From positions 2,108,001-2,172,000 of the forward strand of contig JAQFWX010000002.1 of assembly GCA_027605045.1 (NCBI GenBank): a DNA stretch of 64,000 bases, given 5' to 3'. Positions 8,462 through 20,347 of the stretch are shown one piece after another. The notes under the pieces were generated by a model. It had not been told where the DNA came from, did no database searches, and worked only from the letters and a program-made list of their open reading frames with translations. Source of the DNA: Phallus indusiatus (taxonomy: Eukaryota; Basidiomycota; Agaricomycetes; Phallales; Phallaceae). Position 1 is the first letter of the stretch, and every line of letters starts with the position of its first letter. A program made the translations under genes and the position numbers.

Positions 8462-9170
8462 TGTTAGGGCGACTCAGGGCGCACACCTAGAGGAGGGAAA
8501 ACCTAAGATCTATTGGGGGACAACGACTAACTACTCACCTAGAGGAGGGAAATGTTACGGTACGCTAGCGCCTTGCCCTATTATTCGATTTCTTCGATTT
8601 CTTTCGATTTCATTTCACACTTCGATTTCCATCATTTCCCGTATTTTGTCATTTCCACTATTTTCATCGTTTTCTCGATCTCTCGATCTTTTCGATTTAC
8701 TTCGATTTCTGTCTGTATCTCCTCGGATCCCATGGGGATCAGTCGGGCGCCTCATATCCTGTACTTATATGCGATTTCCCTAGAGGGGGATACCTAAGCT
8801 TGTTCTCTTAGGTTTTCCCTCCTCTAGGTGAGTAGTTAGTCGTTGTCCCCCAATAGATCTTAGGTTTTCCCTCCTCTAGGTGTGTGCCCTGAGTCGCCCT
8901 AACAGGAAAACCTAAGAGAACAAGCTTAGGTATCCCCCTCTAGGGAAATCGCATATAAGTACAGGATATGAGGCGCCCGACTGATCCCCATGGGATCCGA
9001 GGAGATACAGACAGAAATCGAAGTAAATCGAAAAGATCGAGAGATCGAGAAAACGATGAAAATAGTGGAAATGACAAAATACGGGAAATGATGGAAATCG
9101 AAGTGTGAAATGAAATCGAAAGAAATCGAAGAAATCGAATAATAGGGCAAGGCGCTAGCGTACCGTAACA
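8462..9170 (-). repeat. 5' LTR of element 2, split by a solo LTR
   Basis: Plus-strand ends are TGTTAGGG (8462) and CCGTAACA (9170). The two parts, 8462-8552 (91 bp) and 8910-9170 (261 bp), add up to 352 bp, exactly the length of the solo LTR that interrupts it. The solo LTR is the same family in the opposite orientation, so together they form a large inverted repeat. Confidence 0.92.
8553..8904 (+). repeat. Solo LTR inserted in the element 2 LTR
   Basis: This is a 352-bp LTR (TGTTACGG...CCCTAACA) flanked by the 5-bp direct repeat GGAAA at 8548-8552 and 8905-8909. No internal region is present, so it is the product of LTR-LTR recombination. It contains a TATAT box (8766-8770) and the predicted RNA start AAGCTTGTTCT (8796-8806). 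It is near identical to the reverse complement of the LTR it interrupts. Confidence 0.93.
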
Positions 9171-9398
9171 GGCGGGACGAGTGTTCCGAGAGGATTTGGA
9201 ATCACCCGTAGAGTTCGAAGCGGGAGCTTCGGGGTTAGGAGGACCAGTGGGAGGCGGGTCAGAAGGATTGGCAGCGGGAGCCAGAGACGCAAAGCGGTTA
9301 TTGATGTGTTCGATCAGCTGGTCAAGCTTATCGGTCTGCAAGGCGATATTTTGCTCAAGGGTGAGCAGGCGAAGTTCAGAGGTCTGTTCGGACTCCAT
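9171..9398 (-). pseudogene. gag: Element 3 gag, N-terminal fragment
   Basis: The minus strand starts MESEQTSE at about 9398 (an upstream in-frame ATG lies at 9404). It encodes a helical stretch with LEQNIALQTDKLDQLIEHIN, a proline-rich linker and SSRNTRPA, the motif that precedes the Gag core in elements 1 and 2. The element 2 LTR cuts it at 9170. The rest lies beyond the left edge, on the far side of element 2. Confidence 0.85.
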
Positions 9399-9548
9399 GA
9401 GCAAAGTTGTCGACAGGCAGGGGAAGGAGGAGTCGAGTTATGGACGGGGACAAGGAAGTGCCGGAACACGTTGGACGATGACCGGAGGTGTTTTCCGAAT
9501 GTAGCCGTCAATACAAAACGACTGGTCCGAGATAGAAGCTTGTTCTGC

Positions 9549-9987
9549 TGTTAGGGTGACTCAGGGCACACACCTAGAGGGCAGGAAACCTAAGATCTAT
9601 TGATGAACGACGACTAACTACTCACCTAGAGGGCAGGAAACCTAAGAGAACAAGCTTAGGGATCCCCCTCTAGGGTTACACTACATATACTACGTGGAAG
9701 TGCTCGGGGACAATAGATGAGTATCGCCGCGGGATCCGAGGCGATAAAAGGGAGTTCGAAGAGGTTCGGAGAATTCGAAGAGGTTCGGAGAATTCGATCG
9801 GAGTTCGAATTCGAAGAGATCGAAAGGAATAGATAATAGAGAGCGAGAGATGACAGAACTATAGTTCGAGTTCTCGGAACCCAAACTCGAAGTCTCGGAA
9901 AGGAATCAGAAGGGAGAAAGGAACATCGGAACACAAGGAAATGAAGAAATAACGACACGGAAGACATGAAGCTAGCGTACCCTGACA
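9549..9987 (-). repeat. 5' LTR of element 3
   Basis: This is a 439-bp LTR (plus-strand ends TGTTAGGG and CCCTGACA) followed on its gag side by the primer site with AGAACAAGCTT. It shares the R-region motifs with LTRs 1 and 2 (CTAAGCTTGTTCTCTTAGG and duplicated blocks), but its U3 is different. A TATAT motif precedes the 11-mer, as in the other two families. It was inserted into NLR remnant A immediately after the start of the NACHT exon. Confidence 0.88.
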
Positions 9988-11314
9988 ATCACTGGCATAT
10001 GGTATATCACTAAGGAGATTCAAAATCTCTGAGAGTTATACCTTCTGAATCAGGTACACGTACTAGTGAATGACAAATACTTACCAATATTTGATGCTAT
10101 ATTGAGCAACAAGAGATCTCGATTGTTTTCCAAGATTTTGTCCAGTGATGTCTTGAAATCCGAAATTCTGCTATTCAAGATTGGCCCCTTTATAACATTG
10201 GTGGCTAAATAAACCATCAAACAGCGGCTCGTATTGATTTAAAGACGGAGAGAAAAAGGAAAAAGTAGCTACCTAAATTATTCTCGACATAATCCTGGAT
10301 AAATTCGACGCATTCGCAAGTTTTATCGATAAGAAGTCTCAATTGATCGGTTCGAATGTCTCTAAGAACAGTCAGTCGGTCCGCTTCGTCTATGTATTCG
10401 TAAATAAACAACAATTTCTCCAGTAATTCTTTGATATTGTTTGTCCGAGTGTTATAAGCCTGGAGAATCTGACCGAGGGCTAAGCTAATGTAAAAAGTAG
10501 AAGTGCTCTCACTGGCACTCACATTTGGAATTATTGAAACAATGCTCCAAATTTGCTGGGCCCATGGATTCAGCTATCTTACTATTGATTAATTTACGTG
10601 CTAGAAACAATCCAACGAACCGACGCAACAGGATCTATTGCCGCCTTTACAATTCCGAGATATGTGAGAAACGCCACCCAGGGCTTTTTTCCCGCAAAAT
10701 AGACATGCTCGCTCTGCTGCTTTGCTTTGTCGAGAATATCTCCGAAGCGATCCTGTTTGACCTTGAAGCTAAGCTGACTCTTGTCGCGTAACTCTAAGTT
10801 ACAAATTCCTAGGATAATTATTTGAAAGTTATACGAAAGAGAATACTAATAGAAAATGAAACTTGTGAAACGTACCGGACGATATGATAGTCGTAAACTC
10901 TCCGATAGTCTCCAGCTCGTCATTTCCCCCCATTTCCCCCTTTTTCTGCCTTTTCCCCTTTTTGTAAGTATCTTGACGTTAATGGTGAGCTTGGCGCTGA
11001 TATCAAAGCTATTCGAATTGACTGGTCAGTCAAACCGCGAGTGAATTTTTCAAATCTGAGAACTTTACAGAATCTGTTCGCTCCATGTAACCTGATTTTT
11101 GTCAAATCTTCCTTCAGCTGACAATTTCAATAGCTCGCTATCGCCATCGATAGTTTTGATAATTTCGATTATGAAGATTCGTTTGTGAATCTTGAAGTAA
11201 GGAATTGGAGGATTTGTCAGTTTAATATCTGGAAAATATTGATTTTAAAGATGCAGTCTAGGTCCCGTAAATGATATTTTCGTACCGAAAATCGTATATC
11301 GATACTGCTCCAGC
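9988..11314 (-). pseudogene. NLR remnant A, N-terminal exons only
   Basis: This is the 5' part of an NLR gene homologous to genes B, C and D. Recognisable exons include a 29-bp exon (11286-11314) encoding LEQYRYTIF, the C2-like exon (about 11085-11228), a second C2-like exon, the helical exons (for example IYEYIDEADRLTVLRDIR at about 10300-10480), and the first codons of the NACHT exon (LLSDIPYA) at 9988-10025. Element 3 then cuts the gene. Where B, C and D have an ATG in a 14-bp first exon, A has lost the ATG. A is therefore dead both by insertion and by start loss. The NACHT and C-terminal parts are not in the window. Confidence 0.85.
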
Positions 11315-14300
11315 CTGCGAGAAAAAAAAATAATCATTTTGCTAGCACATATTGATAAATCTACTGACATTTACGACTTCTGTAATTCGAAAAAAAAAAC
11401 GATTTGAATATTAGAGAAGCTGAGAGCAGTTGGTAGTAGGTATATTTGCAACGAATTTCAGTTCAGTTGATAAACTTATTCTCGTAACGCCAATGAACGC
11501 CTATGGTTCGTCTAGAAGACAAGGCAGTGCCGCCGTGGCGCTGAGAAGCTCGATGACGTGCCGCCACTGCCGTGGTTGTGTCCACTTTATTAGTGTTCTG
11601 GCTAAACGTGTTTCAGGGCTGACGCGAATATACTAAGGACAAAGGATTCGACTTGAGCTCAGATTACATCCGCTGATTGGAGCACGAACAATGTGAATTC
11701 GAACTAGACGTTCAGTGATTGACTCGGGCAAGTTATAAGAAAGGATTGTGAGGAGACATGCCGATGAAAAGTCGCATAATCAAATTTTTATTTGCTTAGG
11801 AGACATTTTATAATTCAAATTCACGAAATAACCTACTATAGCCCCTTGAAAGAGAGGTGTAAGTCTCTCATTAACAATCTGATAAAACCGAGAGACTCAC
11901 CCAGCTCTTCGTCCTTTTTGTCACTACATCACATAGACTATGCGTTTGACTTTCAAACTTCTCATAAATAGGTGCGTTAGCCGGAGTTTTGCCCTCGAAG
12001 ATAAACCTAGGCTTAATATACTCCGCGACATGTTTCCTACTCGTAGACGGTAGCAACCAAAGTCGTAGAATCACATGTTTGAGCTTGTGCACATTGCAGC
12101 CCCTTCAGTGATGATCTCTCTCATCTTCACAGAACAGCTGAAGCCTACTTTTCAGGAGGCATATCATCAGGTTGACGAATTTCGCCAAACGTCGCTGATG
12201 GGTCCAGGGCAGGATGAGGCTATTTGTTCCTGACACGGGTGTGGACGTTGGACGTTTCATATCACGTCTCCACTGTAAATGTTACACGGCAGCCGAATAA
12301 GTAGACCACCAAAGTGGGTCAAGCTCAAGAGTACACTTTCATCAGGAGAAAAAACGCAAGGTCGCGAGTATCACCACGGCCCTGTCGAGCTTCCGAGCGT
12401 TTGGCATACTTGTACAGGAGAAAATGAACTCCAGAGATGAATGTCAAGTGACGGTGGTCTGGTGCGTCTGTTCCCGCTGAGCCTTGGTCCCACGCAGAAG
12501 AGATGGAGAGCAGATAAGATTGGAAGCGACTTATGATGGAGGTGATCAAAAAGACGTATTGACTAGGAACCCAGGAGAAGTTTTGTGGGACAACAAGACA
12601 GACGCGGTTTATGCCGCAATGAGGAAAGGTGATGTGAGCCTTGTTTGCAAAGTATAGGCCGAGACGGGGGTTATAACGAGGACCTGGTCAGAAGTAACCC
12701 GAGTCAATCAGAAAAAAGGACGGAAATATAGCGTATTTTGCGCTAATACGCACTTAATACGGGAAAGATAACCACGTAAGAGTGCGTTATAATTGTGAGC
12801 AAGTCGTATTGCGACGTGGCGGCGCCGGTGGAGTTGGACACCATTGGCGCACATTCGGAGGAATTTCGGAAATGCTTCAATGGCTCTCTGCTATCTCGTC
12901 TCACGCCTCTCGTATACGTGCAATTTGGATACCGGGCAGGAGGACAATGGGTACTCCGGTGTCTAGAGAGTTTAAATGCGCGTACAATGCTGTGTACAGC
13001 CTACTTGCACCCTCCGGCAACGGGATGGTTAACATTCAAAGCCATTTTTAAGCTGAGACGCCTATTCAGAGGAAAAGGCTTTTTTACGCACACGTACCCC
13101 CCGTCGGGTAATATACTCACTTTAACACTTGATACTGTCTTTTGATTTTCTAAGACTTTTCCTTGTACTTCCGGCAGGTCTGGTGTCAACGTTGGATGCA
13201 CTCAATGAAGGTGAGGACAACTAGTGGAAATATGAAGCTTGAAGATCAGCGGTCCTCCGGGTTGACTCATTCTCGATCTTACATCTACAGGGAGTGATCC
13301 AAAGTAGAAATGTGGTTTCGGACATACTTAAGGATGGTTTGCAAACTTGACTTGCTGTGTATTGGTCCATCGGTGGCACACATAGTATGTACCTATGTTT
13401 CTTCCGGTGAGCGTGTAGGGAGCTATACAGACCCAGAGGGGCCCTCTGGGTTAGGTTCTCATACCTACCTGTAATATGTTAGTAAAACGTGTAAGAAGTA
13501 TTCCGTGGTGTTTCATTTGTGGCAGCGACTGTCGAAGAACCACTGGCATAACTCAGTGACGGGAGGTTCGTGGAGGGAGTTGGATGACCCCGGGCCCATC
13601 ACCAGTGCATGCTTCTTACATTACATATGTGAATGTTGTCCTTTGTCGCGATATACTCAGCATCTTTGGTGGATTTTTCTTTAGGCGGAAACGTAATGGT
13701 GTCAATAAACTACCTGGGTCTTTATAGGGCAGATGGAGCAGCCGCAAGGAGAAAAAGCCCTGAATAACGGCGTAGAAATTGTCAATATGAAGGTATGAGT
13801 GGGTTGACGAGAAACTTAGATTGAAGGTTCGACTATCAAGCTCTATATCTCGGATGCTCCTTCATCTTTATCGCTTTAGTTTCCATGTGTGCACATGCCT
13901 CGCCTTCTCAATATCACTCTTCGCATGTATCGGTATAGATGAAGGATGCATTTTAAAGTGAATCAAAGTAATCAGTTCCTTAGTGGCGCTTTGGAACTCA
14001 AGCACAACGCGAATTGGGCGGTCTGACTATGTAATTTCATACGAGCAGGGACCATAATTGAAGGATTAGATTACATTGACGTAGCATTAACGCAAACTCT
14101 TCATGCTCTTGTAGCCATCATATCAAATAGTCGCCGATGAAACCAGAGCTGCTGGGAGTAAGCGAAAGTCAATCTCCACATTAATCTTCGCATGATGCAT
14201 CTCACTTTCAGTCTCCAGTTGACGCGAAAGTTCTCGTTCCTTAGGTTTCATCACGTCATCTTCTCCTCCGTTATATCCAAAACATTTTCTTCATGGCGGA

Positions 14301-15599
14301 TCGATGATCTTGCTAACCTTGCCGAGAGGTCGATGTTGTAGAAGCAAGTGTAGCTTCGCAAAGGTTACGAGACAAGCTGCTACCGTACCTGAAACTATTA
14401 ACGTGCCCCGGTGTAAACTGTTGACGGTAACTCTGTTTCTATTGATGTTGGCCACAGTTTTCATGACGTAGATGTCGATGGAGGGTATTTCCGAGGAGAC
14501 GTTCCATGTTGGGAGGCAATCCATGCAACTAAAAGATGGCTGGAATCAACGACGAAAACAAAAGACTATGACAGCTACATACCAAACTCATATACTAGTT
14601 CTTGATCTAACCTACGTTTCCACGTTCACTGAATCATATCCCGTCTTCAGCGTGATTGTTACGATATTCAGATCCACTAGGAACAATGACGGCGGTCGAA
14701 TAACTAGGTCCACCGACATAGGTCGAGAGCACACCTTAAGAGAACAAACGCGAAGTACGGAGTATCACCACAATTCTATTGATGTTCAAAGCTTTCAGGA
14801 TGTTAGTAAAACCTTGGCAAATGAAGTTCTGGTATGACTGAAGAGGTCAATTTCCGTGCATCTGTTCCCGCTAAGCCTTGGTCAGTTGGTCTCACGCAGG
14901 AGAGATGATGGACAGAAGAGCTCGAGACCGCTGAAGTGCTGATGCAGATGACTAGGGCAGCCGAGAGGATGTGTTGACTAAGAGCGCATGAGAGGCATTG
15001 TGGAACTACAAAACGGACGCTGCCTGACATGAGCCGCCGACAGAAGACAATGAGAGTTGGCGCAGGGGGGCTACGAAGCAAAAATATGACACAAACACAG
15101 TGTATTTTTGCGCGAATGAGTGCAAATATAGGACGGTAACCTCGTAAATGGTGGTAAGGAAAAGTGAAGAGGTGAAAAGGTACGCCGCGGGAGTTTCCGA
15201 GCTCAATTTGCGCTCGCACCTCCGAGACACCTTTCGAGATGATTGATGATTGAGTACCACGAAGCACGCATTGAACCATAATATGATGTTCTTATAGTAT
15301 GTACCATTTGCCACATTATTTTCAAATATAGCTTCGTTTCAGTAAATGTATTATTGTCATCACCTTTTTGATTTGAGCCATCCGAGTCCAAGTTTGTAGC
15401 ATTACTACTTTGTCTCCCGTGCTTCTAGGTAAAGTGCTCGTAAAAAGCACGTGTGTATAAAAGCTGAGATGAACCTCGGGCTGAACTATTGAGTGTTTCA
15501 ACGGGACTCTAGATCTTCCAAATACAATGAATGGTCATATCTGTCGACTACAGTGCGACGAACTCCTGAGTCCCGCGACCTTTTTTCAACTCTAGATAT
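11315..15599. repeat. Degenerate repeat modules upstream of NLR A
   Basis: No intact gene is visible. About 11820-12670 and about 14200-15250 are decayed copies of a module seen again at 17060-18480, 39560-40990, 48240-49010 and 52300-53700. The shared text includes a block around CCGAGAGACTCACCCAGCTC, a block with GATAAACCTAGGCT, and a block with GTGGGACAACAAGACGGACG. Read on the minus strand, short stretches keep similar peptides (for example PRFIFEGKTPAN at about 11980 and PRFILEGKTLAN at about 17250), so the module probably descends from a small gene family that I do not recognise. The interval 12700-14190 holds no feature I can support apart from a palindrome at 13431-13451. Confidence 0.6.
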
Positions 15600-18500
15600 A
15601 GCGATAAAGGGTTCGTTGCATAATCTGATCAAAAATCAAACCTTGCGAAGTAACCTAATAACAACCTATTAGAAAGTCCACCACTGACTGCGGATTAAGA
15701 ACGAGAGAATACCTTAGACTGGCTCTCTGTCCTTTTTATAACCATCGCATCGCATCGACCTACACCTTTAATCCTCAAATCTCTCTCAAGCAAGCGATAT
15801 AGTCGGACCCTTGCCTTCAAGCACAAGGACATGCTTTACACTCTCCACAGTGTGTGCTAATCGCAGCAATCAAAGCCGTCCATGAACCACAGCTTCTTCG
15901 CTGATGATTTGGGTTGCACAGCCGGTTGTCTAAGGAGAAGAACATGATAGTCATCATAGCGCTTCGCGAATGTCGACGACGAATTCAGATCAAGGAGTAG
16001 GCATGAGCCTGGTCGGTGAACAGTGATGAATTGCGTCATGTTTCTCCATCGTAGCTCTGTCGTCGGTTGCATGCGATGTATTAGTGGAGCTTCGGAACAT
16101 GCTGTTGCACCCAGAAAGAATCATAGACTAGCACGTTAGTCTCTGCACAACGCATTACATCTTTAGTTTCCAATTAACGCGGGAACTCCTGTTCATTAGG
16201 CTTCCGTCGAGTCCTCTTCCTCTACAAGATCAATCGTAGTCAACATATGTCCTTGTCTTGATTCACTGTACGAATTGGTGATGTCGCTTCGAGATCGGTG
16301 TCGGTGGACGCGTTGCTGGGCAAATTGTCACTGAGAATGTTGGCGTGTCCTAGGTGTAGACCGTCAATGATGAATCTGTCGATATTGAGAGGGTGGCGAA
16401 ACGTTATCTCGCGTTATTAGACATAATGTCAACCTGGAGCGTATCTCTGAGGACACATTTTGTGTTACGACGAACTTGAGGCGATCAAGTGCATGTAAGC
16501 TAAACAAGACGATTAGAACCGACAACGACGAGAGAAAAGAAAGCGAGAATACCATACCGAATTCATTGACTAGGCGAGAGATCTGACCTGCATTTCTCGC
16601 GTTCACCGTGTGTCATACTCTGTTCGGCGTTTTCCAGCAACACAAGCCGGAACGTGATCAAGAACATAGCACCCAGGTCAGCGAGCAGCGATGGCGACAG
16701 TCGAATGGGCAGTCCACCAACTCAATTAGAGTCACCAGAAGCACCACTGCTCTTTGGATAACGCCTTCATCAGGCGGGATGAATGCGAAATCGAGAACAT
16801 TACCACAGCTTCATTGAGCTTGAAGACGTTCGGAATGTTCGTAGAGAGCTTTGATGAATGCACACGAGTAACGACTACAATATCTTGTGCGTCTGTTCCA
16901 GCTGAGCCTCGGTCGCAGAATGATGAGATAGGGGATGGATAGGATCTGAGATGACTGACGACGGGAATGGTGGATAGGATGTGGTTCGGGAGAAGTTGGA
17001 GGATTACGAAACGAAGGAGAGAGGTTGACGTTGGAAAATGGGGTAAAAACAGAATACAAGTATAAGGCTATTTGTCTGCGGAATAACTTAGTATACCCCC
17101 TTGAAGGAGTATGTAAATCTCCCGCTAGCGATACAACAAAACCGAGAGACTCACCCAGCTCTATCACATCACATAGACCTATGTGTTTGACCTTCAAAAC
17201 TTCTCATAAGTAAGCTTGTTAGCCAAGGTCTTGCCCTCGAGGATAAACCTAGGCTCAATAAACTCCACGCGCGACGTATTTGCTAATCGTTGAAACCAAA
17301 GTCGTCGGACCACATGTTCGAGCTCGTGCATATCGCAATCCCTTCGATGATGATCCCTTGCATCTTCACAAAGCCGCTGGGGGATACTTTTCAGAGGAAG
17401 AACATCAGCTTCACGAATGTCGCTAATGAATCCAGAGCAGGATGGGGCTATTTGTGCCTGACATGGGATGGACGTCAAACGTGGAAGGACGGTGAAATGA
17501 GCCATGATTCAGTTTATTTCATCGTCTCCGGTTTGCTAACGATGGTACATTGACGGAGGAGCTTCAGACCTTCAGGTTCGGCCGCTAACGCCGTTGTCCA
17601 CAGAAAGGAGCATCGACTTGCACATGTTGTCTCCGCGCAATATCCCCATGATGCATATCGTTTTGCGGTTGACACACGAATTCGCTTGACAGGTCTCATC
17701 GTGGCGTCTTTCCCTTCTAATCCCACCCGTGTTCCTCGTGTCCCAGTTCAAACGTTCACGTAGGAATTGATGTCGCTGGCTACAGAGGTCGGTATCGGTA
17801 GAAGCGTTGGCAAGGCAATTGATACCGAGATTGTTGTTTCGTTTTAGGCGTAAGCGGCTGATGATGAATCCTTTGGTGTCAAGAGGACGACGAGACGTTA
17901 TCCGCCATTCTTGGAGGGTTTGTGCCATAGATGGTGATTTGGAAGATGCCTTCGGGGATACTTTCCTTGGCATGACGAAACTGAGGAAGCCATAAACTGA
18001 GAAATAACTAGAATCAACGATATGTCGGTGACATCTCGAACTCATGCACTGGCTCTGATTCTCTTACCTGCGTTTCCATGTTCGTTGAGAATCATATCCC
18101 GTCTCCACCGTAAATGTTACAGCTTGCAGATCCACCATGAACAATGGCGACTGCCGAATAAGTGGACCACCAAACTGGAACAGACCTACACAGATGTAGG
18201 TCTTCAAGAGGTACCAGCATAGCTCCGCCAAGCTTCAAAGTATTTGGAGTCTTTGTAGACGAATAACGAGAAAGATGCATGGTGCGTCTGTTCGCGTCGA
18301 GTCTTGGTCCCACGCAGAAGTGGCGGTGAGGGATAAGACTGGAAAGGGCTTATGACGGAGGCGATCGAGAGGAAGTATCGACTGGGAGCCCAGAATTATT
18401 GTGGGACAACAAGACGGACGCGGTTTGTGATACAAGCCCCGTTCCAAAGGTAAGCCGAGGCGGCAGTATAATGAGGATCTGGCGGAGAGGGAATGCGAAT

Positions 18501-18715
18501 TAATCTATGATTAATTGATTGATAGCGGGCTCGGCTGGTCGAGCATTAACAATGCTGGTGAGACCTTGTATCAGGCTGGTGAGAGTTCATTCAAGGACCG
18601 TGTGCGTGACTTGGTGACAAAACGTTCTCTGCGCGTTCTTTTCCCATACACTCAATGCCAAAATGCTAAACTCTGACGCTGTATCTGTGCAGATTTTGAT
18701 ATCTGAAACTTTAGA
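15600..18715. repeat. Degenerate module copies (M type, then R type)
   Basis: 15600-17060 is closely related to 36900-38350 and 62030-64000. Shared landmarks are a stretch near TCTGTCGATATTGAGAGGG (16375) and a stretch near TTCGGCGTTTTCCAGCAACA (16621). On the minus strand a peptide like DFAFIPxDEGVI recurs, followed by a stretch like RRALALLVTPxELVD, with stops and frameshifts differing between copies. 17060-18480 is an R-type copy like 39560-40990. Function unknown; these look like pseudogenes of a gene family that duplicated together with the NLR genes. Confidence 0.6.
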
Positions 18716-19501
18716 GTAAAGGCGAAGAAAGACGATAAACCGAGAATTTCGCCTTCGCGGATCGAGTTGGATAATTTCAATGCCAATGCACGCCGTTTGA
18801 CATCATCTGAATCCAATCTTCCGTCACAACGAACTCGGCATTCTTAGTGTTGTCTTCTCGCTTGGAGACGCTTGGAGCAAAGTCTCGATGAGATAACTGT
18901 GTTCTTGAGGGGTGGATGGTGCAGCTGGCGATGGTAGCGCAAGGAAAAAGACCAAATAAAATGGCGCGGAAAGCGAGAATAGGAAGAACTACTAACGCAT
19001 GAGGAAGAAACCGGGACAAAAGGTTTGACTTTTGTGATTCATGTATTTGATGTTTGTTCATCATTAGCAGATTTCGCTGCCTTAGTCTCCACTGCCGACG
19101 TCAGTCTCCCATCTGTACTAGTAATCTTCGGAAAAAGTATGCACATTTGACACTAAGCAAAGTTGTTCGTCATTGGTTCCAGTTTGAGAAACAAATGCAA
19201 ACGGAAATGGTGATGTAATCTCTTTTGAGTGGGGTCCACGCCGACCAGTGAAGTGAAGCCCTTGTCATTGGACATGCCCTGGATTATCGAATTTAGAAGT
19301 ACGTTTTCTCTAACGGAAACCTGCTCAAAGCGCTCACACTTTATTGTCAATCCGCGCGTACTGATTTCCGCTCGCAACTTCTATTCTGGCCACCTACACC
19401 GTCTCGGAACTTTTTCTATAACGCACCATTATGAAGAGGAATGGTTTGTTTAGCTTCAAAAATAGGTCACTTATGCCAAGAGTTGGACGGTTGTGGAGGC
19501 G

Positions 19502-20163
19502 TAGCCTCGGAACCAGCCCTTGTTGATTACGTCACCTCCCTTTTGGGACAACCACAAATGGGAGTTCCTCATAACAAGGCCTGGTCCGGACCTCTTTGGC
19601 ACCCCGGGCAACACCCTGAGTGTGACTCGTTCGGGGTCTTTCAGATTAGTAATACAGCTCTTTGGTTGTCTTTTGAGAGAAGCAACATGTATACAAATAA
19701 CTTGGAACACTTTAAAATTAAATAACATCTAGGCTTACTACCATTAGGACTCATTTTTCTCCATCAACAGTCAGAATTCAGAGGGTAAAGCAGGACAACT
19801 TTCAAACACATGATTTTTATCGCGTTGATTACGTATTCCAGATTAGATTCCGCGACTTACCTGGTGCGCAACTTATTTCTCCGGTTCTTTGCTTTGCGAT
19901 TTTATACACCAGAACAAACTGATACATGTACCTCAAGAAAAAACGATCTTTATTAACAGTAAATCTGTCCAACAATTGTGGAAACCCGCCATATTCAAAG
20001 CTTTCTCGTGTATTACTAATTCAAAAGACCCCGAACAAGTGACATTCAGGGTGTTGCCCGGGGTGCCAAAGAGGTCCGGACCAGGCCTTGTTATGAGGAA
20101 CTCCCATTTGTGGTTGTCCCAAAAGGGAGGTGACGTAATCAACAAGGGCTGGTTCCGAGGCTA
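19502..20163. mobile_element. Mutator-like foldback element, non-autonomous
   Basis: This is a 662-bp insertion with terminal inverted repeats of about 165 bp (19502-19667 against 19998-20163, ends TAGCCTCGG / CCGAGGCTA, few mismatches) and a 9-bp target duplication GTGGAGGCG (19493-19501 and 20164-20172). The empty site survives in the duplicate copy at about 41799-41815, where GTGGAGGCG occurs once and is followed by ACGCTCCC. Long TIRs with a 9-bp duplication are typical of Mutator-like elements. The central part has no coding capacity, so it would need a transposase in trans. Confidence 0.85.
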
Positions 20164-20245
20164 GTGGAGGCGACGCTCCCTCTCGCCTGACGTCTTGGCT
20201 CTATTTGGATATATTCACCTCTGTGGTTTCCCAGTTCCTCTACAA

Positions 20246-20347
20246 TCTACTCTGGACTCTTTTTTCAAACGCACAAACATCTACTCTGGACTCTTTTTTC
20301 AAACGCACAAACATCTACTCTGGACTCTTTTTTCAAACGCACAAACC
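20246..20347. repeat. 34-bp minisatellite, 3 units
   Basis: The unit beginning TCTACTCTGGACTC and running through TTTTTTCAAACGCACAAACA occurs three times in tandem, at 20246, 20280 and 20314. The duplicated locus at about 41880-41912 has a single unit, so the array expanded after the segmental duplication. Confidence 0.9.

Larger units (their letters stand above)
1..9170 (-). mobile_element. Element 2: outer Ty3 chromovirus, left end outside window
   Basis: This is a minus-strand Ty3/Gypsy retrotransposon seen as its 5' LTR (8462-9170, itself split by a solo LTR), leader (8318-8461), gag (8317-7674, resuming at 1454-855) and the start of pol (854-1). Element 1 interrupts gag at 1455-7673. 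Removing element 1 and one copy of the 5-bp duplication GTTCC rejoins the gag reading frame exactly. The remainder of pol and the 3' LTR lie beyond the left edge. The right LTR end abuts the gag gene of element 3, so element 2 is itself an insertion; its target duplication cannot be checked because the other end is missing. Confidence 0.9.

Noticed and set aside
8926..9150. Ser/Phe-rich ORFs in the 352-bp LTRs (also 8552-8797)
   Set aside because: Both are the same LTR read in sense; a repetitive TTTCGATTT-type sequence, not a gene.
10525..10791. Plus-strand ORF over NLR remnant A exons
   Set aside because: It is antisense to the helical-domain exons that align with genes B, C and D.
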